Shown here: positions 43,275 to 52,044 of the stretch, piece after piece | Position numbering within the stretch: position 1 is the first letter of the stretch | Layout: every line of letters begins with the position of its first letter | Source of the DNA: Pseudobdellovibrionaceae bacterium | GTDB taxonomy: Bacteria > Bdellovibrionota > Bdellovibrionia > Bdellovibrionales > UBA1609 | Length of the DNA stretch: 64,000 nt | NCBI GenBank assembly: GCA_947444305.1 | Contig: CANEZP010000005.1 | Location: 215,460-279,459 of the forward strand | Direction of reading: 5' to 3' | The notes under the pieces: model-generated | What the model saw: the letters and a program-made list of their open reading frames with translations, nothing else | Database searches by the model: none | Told to the model about the DNA's origin: nothing | Position numbers and translations under genes: made by a program

Positions 43275-44180
43275 TTGCCCGTTCTCACGGGTTTGCTGGA
43301 TCACGCGCGCGTGAGCGTGGACCTGCTCGCGTTTTCGTTCGCGGTCGGTTCGGCGACGGGGCATCTGGATTTTAAGGGCGCGCCTTTTCAGATTATGCAA
43401 AAGTTGAAAGAGCTTAAGAAAAAACACGGCCGCAAGATGACCATCCGCGTGTACCTCGAAGGCGCGCGCGATACGGCCGCGCGCAATCGCGTCACCGCCG
43501 ACCACTTGGCCAAAGCCGGGATCATCGTGAAGATGGGCGCGACGCACGCGAAAGGTTTTTGCGTCGATGGCCGCTACCTCCTGATCGGCTCAACCAACTT
43601 GACCGGGCAATCGATCTTTAAGAATAACGAGACCAATCTTTTGCTCGACGATAAAAAGGCAAGCGGCGAGTTCGGCAAATACTTCGAACACCTTTGGAAC
43701 GGCGGTGGGCACGGCGGCGTAAAATTGCGAAAGCCGCTCTTGCCCGACGGCACGTTCAAGAAAACTTTGCTGGCGATGATCAACGGGGCCAAGAAACGGC
43801 TCGAGTTCTCGATCTACTTTTTTTCGCAAAAAGATATTGAGGCGGCCTTGATTCGTGCGCATAAGCGTGGCGTGCAAGTGACCGGCTTTATTAATCAACA
43901 CCGAACCTTCGGCCTAGATGACGTACGCCGAACTCGGAAAACCATTTCGCGGTTACGCGAAGCCGGGCTGGCTGATCTTCATTTCGATCAGCCCAATATG
44001 TTTACCCACTCTAAATACATGATCAAAGACCGCGGCGAGTTGCTGCTCGGGTCAGGCAACTGGCTTGATCGCGACGTTACGGTTCATCCACAACTTTACA
44101 TTCATCTGACCGACGCCGCTTTGGCTAAACGCTTAGCGAAGCATCTTGCAAAACAAATTGCCAAGCAAGCGGCCGATTGA
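43275..44180 (+). CDS. Phospholipase D-like protein with two HKD motifs
   Basis: A 301-residue PLD-superfamily protein. Motif 1 is THAKGFCVDGRYLLIGSTN (about residue 92), motif 2 THSKYMIKDRGELLLGSGN (about 248), so both His/Lys/Asp halves of the active site are intact. No signal peptide is visible. The start is unsure: TTG 43275 is the first canonical codon, yet the frame is open upstream across the end of the aldo/keto reductase gene. It could hydrolyse phosphodiesters of lipids or nucleic acids. Confidence 0.82.
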   Translation: MPVLTGLLDHARVSVDLLAFSFAVGSATGHLDFKGAPFQIMQKLKELKKKHGRKMTIRVYLEGARDTAARNRVTADHLAKAGIIVKMGATHAKGFCVDGRYLLIGSTNLTGQSIFKNNETNLLLDDKKASGEFGKYFEHLWNGGGHGGVKLRKPLLPDGTFKKTLLAMINGAKKRLEFSIYFFSQKDIEAALIRAHKRGVQVTGFINQHRTFGLDDVRRTRKTISRLREAGLADLHFDQPNMFTHSKYMIKDRGELLLGSGNWLDRDVTVHPQLYIHLTDAALAKRLAKHLAKQIAKQAAD

Positions 44181-44266
44181 CTTCGTTTTTTCGCTTGTCT
44201 CGATCTATGCCTTGGTTCCTAATGAAGGAGTATGATCAATTTGTTATCACCAGTGAGGACACAACC

Positions 44267-44704
44267 ATGAATATCAAACGCGCCTTTCAAGTTACCGCAC
44301 ACCCGAATTTAACTTCCGTCGGCTTATTACTGACCCGCGTGGTTTTAGGTTTAGCCTTCATGCTGCACGGCTGGGGCAAAATGCAGAATCCGATGGGTTG
44401 GATGGGTCCCGACGCACCCGTGCCCGGCGTACTGCAATTCTTGGCCGCGTTCTCCGAATTCGGCGGGGGACTCGCTTTGATCCTCGGTCTTTTGTTCCCG
44501 CTCGCGATGCTCGGTCTTATCATCACGATGGCCGTCGCCACCGGCATGCACATGTTCGTGATGAAGGATCCGTTCGTGGCGGCCGGTCCCGGCCAAGGTT
44601 CGTACGAACCCGCGTTGATGTACCTGACGTTAGCGATCATGTTCTTGCTGACCGGCCCGGGCAACTACTCGGCCGACGCTAAAATTTTCGGCAACAAACG
44701 CTAA
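44267..44704 (+). CDS. DoxX family membrane protein
   Basis: A 145-residue, four-helix protein: LTRVVLGLAFMLHGWGKM, FSEFGGGLALILGLLFPLAM and MFLLTGPGNYSADAKIFG are the core pieces of DoxX. ATG 44267 gives the typical N-terminus; 30 codons upstream in frame are unlikely. DoxX proteins partner with oxidoreductases in quinone or thiol metabolism. It precedes a thioesterase gene by 2 bp. Confidence 0.88.
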   Translation: MNIKRAFQVTAHPNLTSVGLLLTRVVLGLAFMLHGWGKMQNPMGWMGPDAPVPGVLQFLAAFSEFGGGLALILGLLFPLAMLGLIITMAVATGMHMFVMKDPFVAAGPGQGSYEPALMYLTLAIMFLLTGPGNYSADAKIFGNKR

Positions 44705-44706
44705 GC

Positions 44707-45117
44707 ATGGATTCTGAAGTTTACGACTACCCTTTAAAAATTCGTGAAGGCCACTTGGATACATTTGGCCACATGAACAATGCCGTCTACCTTCAAATTT
44801 TAGAAGAGGCGCGCTGGGATGTGCTGAATAAAAACGGTTACGGCTTGGATTACATCCGCAAAACGGGTTTAGGGCCCACGATCGTCGAAGTGAACCTAAA
44901 GTTTCGCCGCGAGATCAAGGTTTTGCAAAACGTGACGATCCGTTCGCAGCTCAAGTCTTACGAGGGTAAAATCGCGATCTTTGAACAGCTCATTTTGAAC
45001 GAAGCGGGCGACGTTTGTTGCGAAGCCATTTTCAAATTCGGTTTGTTCGATACCAACTCGCGCCGCCTGGTAGAGCCGACCCCTGAGTGGGCGCGGGCCA
45101 TCGGCCGCCGGACCTAA
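44707..45117 (+). CDS. Acyl-CoA thioesterase (4HBT hotdog family)
   Basis: A 136-residue hotdog-fold thioesterase. REGHLDTFGHMNNAVYLQILEEARWD carries the active Asp-containing helix of the 4-hydroxybenzoyl-CoA thioesterase group (H-x-DxxGHxNN). It is cotranscribed with doxX and convergent with the following LysR gene. Confidence 0.88.
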   Translation: MDSEVYDYPLKIREGHLDTFGHMNNAVYLQILEEARWDVLNKNGYGLDYIRKTGLGPTIVEVNLKFRREIKVLQNVTIRSQLKSYEGKIAIFEQLILNEAGDVCCEAIFKFGLFDTNSRRLVEPTPEWARAIGRRT

Positions 45118-45130
45118 TCTTTGAATAAAG

Positions 45131-46030
45131 TTAAAAGTTATTTTCTTCCAGCCGCGCCTTAATTAAAGGCGCGGCGAGTTCGATAAAGGCGCTCACCTTC
45201 GGCATGACGAATTTTTGCGCCGGGTAGACGAAGTGCACCGGGTTCAAACCCGTGCGCCAGTCTTCGAGCACGCGCACTAATTTGCCCGACAAAGCTTCGG
45301 CCCGGCAGAAGAACGACGGCAACAACGCCACGCCGAGCCCCGCGATCGCCATCGTCTTGACCATATTCAAATCATTAATCACGACCCGCCCGGGTAGCGG
45401 GACCACCCGGGTCGCTTTGCCGTTGGTCAATTTCCATTCGGCCGTGCCTAAGTGGCTAAACTGCAGACAAGTATGATCCTTGAGCTCGTTCGGCTCACGC
45501 GGTGCTTTGTTTAATTTGAGATATTTAGGAGCGGCGAATACGGCGAAAGCGACGAGGCCGAGTTTTTTGGCGATCAGGGTCGAATCTTTGAGTTCACCCG
45601 CCCGCAACGCGAGATCGAAATTGCCGGCCAGCATGTCGATGCGCTCGTCGGAAAGCTGCACGTCGACTTTTACGCCGGAATTCACTTTCAAATAATCGGC
45701 CAAGATCGGCGGCAACAACGTCGCGCCGAGTTCGACCGGCGCCGTGATTCTTAAAACACCTTGCGGTTCACCCCGCGTAGCGATCAATTCGGTTTCGGCG
45801 GCTTCGAGTTGCTGCAAGCCTTGCACGCTGCTCCGGAAAAAGCTTTCGCCCGCCGCGGTGATGTTGAGCTGGCGGGTCGTACGCTGGATAAGGGTGACGC
45901 CCAATCGCTTCTCGAGCGCAGATATTTTCGCGCTGACGGTCGAGTTCGGCATGCCCAGTTCGCGCGCGGCCTTGGTAAAGCTCCCCGCCTGCACGACCTT
46001 TACGAAGACCGTAATTTCATTTAAATCCAT
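45131..46030 (-). CDS. LysR family regulator, divergent to pirin
   Basis: A 299-residue LTTR with the N-terminal HTH (ITVFVKVVQAGSFTKAARELGMPNSTVSAKISALEKRLG) and effector-binding domain (VLRITAPVELGATLLPPILADYL). It stands back-to-back with the pirin gene, an arrangement common for LysR proteins that control quinone/pirin genes. A GGATAA-N11-TTATCC dyad lies between them. Confidence 0.92.
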   Translation of the reverse strand: MDLNEITVFVKVVQAGSFTKAARELGMPNSTVSAKISALEKRLGVTLIQRTTRQLNITAAGESFFRSSVQGLQQLEAAETELIATRGEPQGVLRITAPVELGATLLPPILADYLKVNSGVKVDVQLSDERIDMLAGNFDLALRAGELKDSTLIAKKLGLVAFAVFAAPKYLKLNKAPREPNELKDHTCLQFSHLGTAEWKLTNGKATRVVPLPGRVVINDLNMVKTMAIAGLGVALLPSFFCRAEALSGKLVRVLEDWRTGLNPVHFVYPAQKFVMPKVSAFIELAAPLIKARLEENNF

Positions 46031-46052
46031 AAGCCTTATTATGCATTACAAT

Positions 46053-46075
46053 GGATAATGTTTCCATATTTATCC
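46053..46075. promoter_or_regulatory. Putative LysR operator between the LysR and pirin genes
   Basis: GGATAA-N11-TTATCC, a perfect 6-bp dyad with the T-N11-A core spacing expected for LysR-type binding sites, 23 bp before the LysR start and about 70 bp before pirin. Confidence 0.55.
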
Positions 46076-46143
46076 GTCTATTATATAGAGGCATCTTCCG
46101 ATAGATTGGTTGCAACACGAAGAGCGACCGTTGGAGGTACACT

Positions 46144-46842
46144 ATGATGCAAGTTCGAAAATCCACCGAAAGAGGCGCCGCCGATCACGGCTGGCTCAAG
46201 GCGAAACACACGTTCTCGTTCGCCAACTACTACGACCCGGCGAACATGGGCTTCCGTGACCTGCGCGTGATCAACGAAGACAGGGTTGCGGGCGGCGGCG
46301 GCTTTCCTACCCATGGCCACGCGGACATGGAGATCATCACCTACATCATCGCGGGCGAGCTGGAACACCAAGATTCGATGGGCACCAAGGCGAAGATCGT
46401 TCCCGGTGAAATGCAACACATGTCGGCGGGTACGGGCGTACGTCACTCGGAGTACAACGCTTCGAAGTCTGAACCCGTGCACCTGCTGCAGATCTGGATT
46501 CAACCCGCAAAACGTGGGGTGAAGCCGGCCTACGGACAGAAATCGTTTACCGAACAGCTCGACTCGGGAAAGCTAACATTGACCGTTTCGCAAGACGGGC
46601 GCGATGGTTCGATTCCGATCAACCAGGATGCCGACCTCTACGCCGCGCGCCCTAAGAATGGAACGCGGACGGAGTTTAAGCTTCGCGACGGGCGTTACGC
46701 CTGGGTCCAAATCGTGAAAGGTTCGGTTACGGTCAACGGGCAAGAACTTGGGCAAGGTGATGCCGTCGCCATGACCGACGAAGCCTTGATCGAGATCGTC
46801 GCAAAAGAAGACGCCGAATTTCTTCTTTTCGACCTCAATTAA
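46144..46842 (+). CDS. Pirin family protein (YhaK/YhhW-like)
   Basis: A 232-residue bicupin. Metal ligands of the N-terminal cupin are seen in FPTHGHADMEIITYIIAGELEH and MQHMSAGTGVRHSEYN (H-x-H, Glu/His). Bacterial pirins include quercetinases and redox sensors. SD GGAGGT lies just before the two tandem ATG codons. Likely controlled by the divergent LysR protein. Confidence 0.93.
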   Translation: MMQVRKSTERGAADHGWLKAKHTFSFANYYDPANMGFRDLRVINEDRVAGGGGFPTHGHADMEIITYIIAGELEHQDSMGTKAKIVPGEMQHMSAGTGVRHSEYNASKSEPVHLLQIWIQPAKRGVKPAYGQKSFTEQLDSGKLTLTVSQDGRDGSIPINQDADLYAARPKNGTRTEFKLRDGRYAWVQIVKGSVTVNGQELGQGDAVAMTDEALIEIVAKEDAEFLLFDLN

Positions 46843-46883
46843 TTTTACGGACTTTTTACGACCGCCGGTTGTAATCTGCCTTC

Positions 46884-48266
46884 ATGAACAAGGCATTTAA
46901 TTACTGGTGGTCGTTTTGCCTCATCGCGGGCGTTTGTTTGTGCGGTACCATCCTGCAAGAATATCTTGGGTACCGCACGATCGGATTTTTATTCCTGCTC
47001 GGGGTACTGGCCGTCGGCGCTTTCAATACCCTAGGCCCGGTTTTATTTTCGGCCGCGCTAAGCACGGTGGCCTGGAATTTTCTTTTCATTCCGCCACGTT
47101 TTACGTTCGCCATATCTTCGGGCGAAGATGTTTTGCTTTGCGCAGGCTACTTCGTCGCGGCGCTGGTCACCGGCGTTCTTACCTCACGATCACGAACCCT
47201 GGAACAGATCGCCACCGACCGCGAAGAGCGAACGCTGTTTCTATACGAAGTTCTCAAAGATATATTGGAATGTTCTAAGCCGGCCGACTTCTTGGCACGC
47301 ACCACCTGGCGCATTGAGGAATTGTTCGGCGGCAAATGCCACATCGTTCTCAACGGCGATAAAGTTCCGCCTGAATTTGCGGGCAGCACCGTCTTCAAGA
47401 TGCGCGGCCGGGAAGAGTCGTCCGCGCGACTGCTTTATCTCGGGCCGCTTAAAGACGATCAACGTGAACTGCTCGAAGCGGTCACGCAGCAGCTCGGGCT
47501 CTCGCTTGAACGTTCGAACATGGAGCAACGTCTACGCGCGACCGAGCGCCTTGAGGTCTCCGAAAAACTTCACCAAACCTTATTCAATTCCGTCTCGCAC
47601 GAATTGCGTACGCCGTTGACGGCGCTGATGGGTTTTGCCTCATCGCTGAATGAGGAGACAGCCGACAAACCCGATTTCCGTCGCGCGCTCGCGAGCGGTT
47701 TGCTCGAAGCGGGCGACCGCATGAACCGCGTCGTAGGTAATCTTCTTAACATGAGCCGCCTGTCTTCCGACGTGATGTCGATCAAGAAAGAGTGGCACGA
47801 CGTTAACGACCTGATCGGCGTGGCGCTTGCGGGCTCAAAGCGCGGAACCGCGGGGCATAAGATCAAGGTCCACGCCCCGGAAGTACTCCCGCTCGTCGAG
47901 ATGGACTTTCACCTCATGGAAATTGCGCTCATCAACCTTTTAGTGAACGCCGGCTCTTACTCCCCGGCAAATTCGGAGATTCAGATTTTGGTCGGCGTGA
48001 CGAATAAAGATCTGCAGATCTCGGTCATCGACGAAGGCGCGGGCGTTTCGGCCGAAGCGCTGACCCGCGTCTTCGAGAAGTTTTACCGCGCACCGGGCAC
48101 CCCGGCCGGCGGCACGGGCTTAGGCTTATCCATCGCGAAAAGTATCGTTGATTTGCACCACGGCTCGATCGAATGCACGAAGCACGCTACGCGCGGCGCG
48201 GTCTTCATGATCACGCTCCCGCTTGGACTGCCCCCGCGCGCGCCTAAGGAGGATCACGATGGATAG
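46884..48266 (+). CDS. kdpD: KdpD-like sensor histidine kinase, short form
   Basis: A 460-residue kinase corresponding to the second half of KdpD. Four helices of the DUF4118 membrane domain (LDL... region; WNFLFIPPRFTFAISSGEDVLL, about residues 60-80, is highly characteristic) are followed by a GAF-like domain (about 115-225), the phospho-acceptor helix SHELRTPLTALMGFASSL (about 236), an N-box INLLVNAGSYSP and G-boxes DEGAGVS and GTGLGLSIAKSIV. The N-terminal KdpD and UspA-like domains (about 400 residues in E. coli) that bind c-di-AMP and sense K+ are absent. Overlaps kdpE by 8 bp. Confidence 0.92.
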   Translation: MNKAFNYWWSFCLIAGVCLCGTILQEYLGYRTIGFLFLLGVLAVGAFNTLGPVLFSAALSTVAWNFLFIPPRFTFAISSGEDVLLCAGYFVAALVTGVLTSRSRTLEQIATDREERTLFLYEVLKDILECSKPADFLARTTWRIEELFGGKCHIVLNGDKVPPEFAGSTVFKMRGREESSARLLYLGPLKDDQRELLEAVTQQLGLSLERSNMEQRLRATERLEVSEKLHQTLFNSVSHELRTPLTALMGFASSLNEETADKPDFRRALASGLLEAGDRMNRVVGNLLNMSRLSSDVMSIKKEWHDVNDLIGVALAGSKRGTAGHKIKVHAPEVLPLVEMDFHLMEIALINLLVNAGSYSPANSEIQILVGVTNKDLQISVIDEGAGVSAEALTRVFEKFYRAPGTPAGGTGLGLSIAKSIVDLHHGSIECTKHATRGAVFMITLPLGLPPRAPKEDHDG

Positions 48267-48978
48267 CCGTATCTTAATCAGCCGTATATTAATCATCGAC
48301 GACGAAGCTTCGATCCGTTTGTTATTGAAACTAAATTTAGAAGCACGCGGCTTCACCGTCGACGAAGCCGGCACCGCGCAGGCCGGTTTAGCCAAGGCGG
48401 CCGAGCTCCATCCGCACTTGATCCTTCTCGACCTTGGCCTCCCCGACGCGAACGGTTTGGGTGTGCTCAAACAATTACGGCAGTGGACGCAAGTGCCGAT
48501 CTTAATTTTAACCGTGGCCGATGCGGAACGCTCGAAAGTTGAATTGCTCGAAGCGGGCGCCGATGACTACGTGACCAAACCTTTTAGTATTCCCGAACTC
48601 ACGGCCCGCATCAAAGCGGCGCTTCGCCACCGGCAAAACGACGGCGGGGCCGAATCTATTTTTGAATCGGGCGATCTGCGCATCGACTTGGCTAAACGTT
48701 CGGTTACTAAAAACGGTTCGCCGCTGAAACTTACCTCGACCGAATATGAATTATTGCGGCGCTTAGCTTTGAACGCCGGCCGCGTGGTCTCGCAGGAATT
48801 TTTGCTGACCGACATCTGGGGCAAACACGCGCTCGATCATACGCATTACTTGCGTATTTACATCGGCACTTACGTAAAAAAATCGAAACCGATCCGTCCG
48901 ACCCCAAGCACATCGTCACCGAATCCGGCGTCGGCTACCGTCTTCTTTAAGGAGAAATTTTATGTTCGGCGCTTTTAA
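48259..48978 (+). CDS. kdpE: KdpE-like response regulator with apparent -1 frameshift at the C-terminus
   Basis: OmpR-type regulator: receiver (ILIIDDEASIRLLLKLNLEARG; phospho-Asp in LILLDLGLPDANG; Lys in DDYVTKPFS) and winged helix (LKLTSTEYELLRRLALNAGRVVSQEFLL; DHTHYLRIYIG). In the annotated frame the last 32 residues (SKPIRPTPSTSS...) are not KdpE-like and run 17 bp into kimA. In the -1 frame after the A7 run at 48876-48882 the text continues as KKIETDPSDPKHIVTESG and GYRLL, stopping at 48950, the normal KdpE end, directly before the kimA SD. So the gene needs -1 slippage or has lost one A. ATG 48259 follows AAGGAGG. Confidence 0.85.
   Translation: MDSRILISRILIIDDEASIRLLLKLNLEARGFTVDEAGTAQAGLAKAAELHPHLILLDLGLPDANGLGVLKQLRQWTQVPILILTVADAERSKVELLEAGADDYVTKPFSIPELTARIKAALRHRQNDGGAESIFESGDLRIDLAKRSVTKNGSPLKLTSTEYELLRRLALNAGRVVSQEFLLTDIWGKHALDHTHYLRIYIGTYVKKSKPIRPTPSTSSPNPASATVFFKEKFYVRRF
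48876..48882 (+). other. A7 slippery heptamer at the kdpE frame junction
   Basis: In the zero frame the codons read gtA-AAA-AAA-tcg, so the heptamer A-AAA-AAA sits exactly in the register used for -1 ribosomal slippage (as in dnaX); runs of A also allow polymerase slippage. The frames on either side together encode one complete KdpE with no residue missing. A lost A in the assembly (A8 to A7) gives the same pattern. Confidence 0.6.
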
Positions 48979-50779
48979 ACGCGTCCTCGTCGGTCAACCG
49001 CTTAGGACCGAGATGATGCATAACCAGCGTATACCTAAGTGGAAAGCCCTCGCGGTTTTATCTTCGGACGCTTTGTCTTCGGTGGCTTACGCGACCGAGG
49101 AAGTCTTAATTCCGCTCTCGCTCTTCGCGCTGACGGCCGTTGCGTGGTCGTTGCCGATCGCCATTGCCATCGCGGTCTTGCTCGCGATCGTCACGGTTTC
49201 TTACCGGCAAACGATTGACGCTTACCCGAGCGGCGGCGGGGCCTACACCGTCGCTAAAGAAAATCTGGGCACCAACGCGGGACTCGTCGCCGCGGCCGCG
49301 CTTCTGATTGATTACGTTTTAACCGTCGCGGTGTCGGTGGCGGCGGGCGTGGCCAACTTGTCGGCGGCCGTTCCGGTAATCGCCGCGCACAACGTCGCCG
49401 CGGGCGTCTTCATCATCGGTCTGATCATGATTTTGAATCTGCGCGGCGTGCGCGAATCGGCCAGCATCTTCGCGCTGCCGACTTACTTTTTCATATTCTC
49501 TTTTCTCGTTATGATCGTGTGCGGAGCTTGGCAATTCGCGACCGGCACCGCGGTGCAAGTCGCGCCCGTCATGCACGAAACTTATCCTGCGTTACCGCTG
49601 TTTTTGTTGCTCAAAGCATTTTCGTCGGGCTGCTCGGCCCTGACCGGAATCGAAGCGATCTCGAACGGCATCCCCGTGTTCCAAGAACCCGCGCAAAAAA
49701 ATGCGAAGACGACGATGCTCTGGATGTCGGGTTTGCTCGGCTTCTTCTTCCTGAGCATCACCGCGCTCGCGCACATGTACGGCATCGTGCCCCGCGAGGG
49801 CGAGACCGCCGTGTCGATGCTCGCGCAAAGTATTTTCGGGCGCAGCGGCTTCTACTATTTAGTGCAAGCGTCGACCGCCCTGATCTTGTTGTTGGCCGCG
49901 AACACCAGTTACGCCGACTTTCCCCGTTTGGCTTCGCTACTTTCGAAAGACGGCTTCTTACCCCGGCAGCTCGGAAGCCTGGGCGATCGCTTAGTTTTCT
50001 CGAACGGAATTCTGGGCCTAAGCCTCTCGGCCATCATGCTCGTCATCGTTTTTCAGGGAGACACGCACCAACTCATTCCGCTTTACGCCGTCGGTGTTTT
50101 CTTGTCTTTTACGCTTTCGCAATCGGGCATGATCATGCACCACTTGCGCACCAAACATCCCGGCTGGCAAAAAGGTTTGGCTTTTAATCTGGCCGGCGCA
50201 TTGACCACCGCCGTGGTGTTGACCGTCATCGCGATTACCAAGTTTGCGCACGGTGCTTGGATGGTCATCGTGCTGATTCCGCTTTTGGTTATGTTGTTCC
50301 GCCAAATTCGTGCGCATTACGTTTTCACCGCCAAAAAACTTTTTACGGCGACTTTGCGCGAGCGCCGGCCCGTCGGCAAAGTGAAACACACGGCCATCGT
50401 GCCGGTCTCGGGCATTCATCCCGGTGTGCTCGATGCGGTTCGCTACGCACTCTCCATCGCCAGCGATGCCCGCGCGTGTTGCGTGAACTTGAACCCCGCG
50501 GCCACCGCTAAGCTTGTCGAACAATGGCATAAACTTATGCCCGACGTACCGCTTGTGATTCTGGAGTCGCCGTACCGTTCGTTGATCCGCGCAATCGTTG
50601 AATACATCAAGCAAGTCGAGGCGGAGGACGACGACGATCTCGTCACCGTCATCATCCCCGAGTTCTTAACCGAGCGTTGGTATCACAAGTTTTTGCACAA
50701 CCAATCGGCTATTTTACTCTACGCGGCCCTGCGCTCGCAGCGCGGGATCGTCGTCACCAGTGTGAGGTATCATTTATGA
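48962..50779 (+). CDS. kimA: KimA-type potassium importer (APC superfamily)
   Basis: A 605-residue K+/H+ symporter, equal in length to B. subtilis KimA (formerly YdaO). Diagnostic pieces: KWKALAVLSSDALSSVAYATEE near residue 27, AYPSGGGAYTVAKENLGTNAG near 92, LLLKAFSSGCSALTGIEAISN near 218, and LIPLYAVGVFLSFTLSQSGM near 365. Twelve helices are followed by a cytosolic USP-like domain (about 455-605) with AIVPVSGIHPGVLDAVRYAL and ITERWYHKFLHNQSAILL-type text (LTERWYHKFLHNQS). In Bacillus this domain responds to c-di-AMP. SD AAGGAG at 48949-48954. Overlaps the porin gene by ATGA. Confidence 0.94.
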   Translation: MFGAFKRVLVGQPLRTEMMHNQRIPKWKALAVLSSDALSSVAYATEEVLIPLSLFALTAVAWSLPIAIAIAVLLAIVTVSYRQTIDAYPSGGGAYTVAKENLGTNAGLVAAAALLIDYVLTVAVSVAAGVANLSAAVPVIAAHNVAAGVFIIGLIMILNLRGVRESASIFALPTYFFIFSFLVMIVCGAWQFATGTAVQVAPVMHETYPALPLFLLLKAFSSGCSALTGIEAISNGIPVFQEPAQKNAKTTMLWMSGLLGFFFLSITALAHMYGIVPREGETAVSMLAQSIFGRSGFYYLVQASTALILLLAANTSYADFPRLASLLSKDGFLPRQLGSLGDRLVFSNGILGLSLSAIMLVIVFQGDTHQLIPLYAVGVFLSFTLSQSGMIMHHLRTKHPGWQKGLAFNLAGALTTAVVLTVIAITKFAHGAWMVIVLIPLLVMLFRQIRAHYVFTAKKLFTATLRERRPVGKVKHTAIVPVSGIHPGVLDAVRYALSIASDARACCVNLNPAATAKLVEQWHKLMPDVPLVILESPYRSLIRAIVEYIKQVEAEDDDDLVTVIIPEFLTERWYHKFLHNQSAILLYAALRSQRGIVVTSVRYHL

Positions 50780-52032
50780 GACTGCTGTTGTTCGCACTTA
50801 TCTTTGCCGCTGAGGCGCACGCCGATCCTTTCTCGTTCGCAGACTTCACCTGGTTGAACGGCGCGAGCCGTCAGCGGGAGCCGATCATCAAGACGCCGTA
50901 CTTCACCGGTCAATTCCTCGCCGACGTGAACTACGTTTACGATTTTGCGACGCCCAAGGATCACACGCTGGTCGGTTCGACCTCCGCGGGCCGCACGAAC
51001 GAATTCCAGCTGCAGCAGCTCGGGATCGGCGGAGATTTCAATTACAAAAATACGCGTGGGCGTTTGATGACCCAGTTCGGAATGTACTCGGTGATGACGC
51101 CAAGAAACGACGCCTCGACCGCGCGTGGGCAATGGCAACTTAACGATGCCTATCGCTATTTGTCGGAGGCCTACGCCGGCTACCATTGGGACAAGTGGAG
51201 CGGCATTAACCTCGACGCCGGCATCTTCATGTCCTACGTCGGTTTGTTCAGTTACTACAATTCCGAAAACTGGGCCTACCAAGCTTCGTACACTTCGGCG
51301 AACACGCCATGGTTTTTCAACGGTCTTCGCTTGCAGATGCACCCCGACGATCACTTGAAGATCGAACTATGGCTGATCAACGGCTGGCAATCGTACGCGA
51401 TGTATAATGAAATGCCCGGTCTCGGTTACCAAGTGTTATACCGGCCCGACGGCGAAAATTCTTTTTTGTCCAACGGTTATTGGGGCGCCGACACCTTAAA
51501 GAATCCAGGCCGCGACCGTTACCACATCGACAACAGTATCTCGCACAAGTATTGGGACTTGCCGGCCTCGGCGATCAGCAAGGCCGCCTTCTCTTTCACT
51601 TTTGATCTCGGATGCGAAGACGGCGGCGGCGTAAACTGCGGCAATCAGTATTTTTTAAGCGCGATGCTCTACAACCGGGTTTGGTTTTCCGACAATCATT
51701 TCGCCGTTACGTTAGGCGGCGGCGCGATGAACAATCCCGGCCGCTACCTTGCGTTGCTCCCGCCGGTGAACACGGGCGCGGGCGAAGCTTCGGCCACGAA
51801 CAATTCGTGCGCCAATTGCTTCACGCAAAATCCCGGCGACTCATTTCACGCTTGGGATTACACCGCGACTTTCGATTACATGCCGAACGATTTGCTGACC
51901 TACCGGATTGAGTTCAATCACCGCGAGGCGAACGTGCCCTACTTCGGCGGCCCGGGCGGCATCAGCGACACGACGCCTGATCTCGTCAAAACGAATGACC
52001 GCATTAACTTGGCGATGATGGTGCGGTTCTAG
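50776..52032 (+). CDS. OmpL-like outer-membrane beta-barrel protein
   Basis: A 418-residue exported protein (signal peptide LLLFALIFAAEAHA) of the beta-barrel porin-2/OmpL-like group: alternating aromatic strands (YFTGQFLADVNYVYDF, NWAYQASYTSANTPWFFNGLRLQMHPDDHLKIELWLINGWQ in parts) and a C-terminal Phe (INLAMMVRF), the assembly signal. A four-cysteine loop (CEDGGGVNCG and NSCANCF) is unusual for a porin. The ATG overlaps the kimA stop, so it is the fourth gene of the kdpDE-kimA operon and may let K+ through the outer membrane. Confidence 0.85.
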   Translation: MRLLLFALIFAAEAHADPFSFADFTWLNGASRQREPIIKTPYFTGQFLADVNYVYDFATPKDHTLVGSTSAGRTNEFQLQQLGIGGDFNYKNTRGRLMTQFGMYSVMTPRNDASTARGQWQLNDAYRYLSEAYAGYHWDKWSGINLDAGIFMSYVGLFSYYNSENWAYQASYTSANTPWFFNGLRLQMHPDDHLKIELWLINGWQSYAMYNEMPGLGYQVLYRPDGENSFLSNGYWGADTLKNPGRDRYHIDNSISHKYWDLPASAISKAAFSFTFDLGCEDGGGVNCGNQYFLSAMLYNRVWFSDNHFAVTLGGGAMNNPGRYLALLPPVNTGAGEASATNNSCANCFTQNPGDSFHAWDYTATFDYMPNDLLTYRIEFNHREANVPYFGGPGGISDTTPDLVKTNDRINLAMMVRF

Positions 52033-52044
52033 TTTCAAGCGCGG

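Noticed and set aside
46843..46883. A possible c-di-AMP (ydaO) riboswitch before the kdpD-kimA operon.
   Set aside because: Only 41 bases separate pirin and kdpD, too few for that riboswitch.
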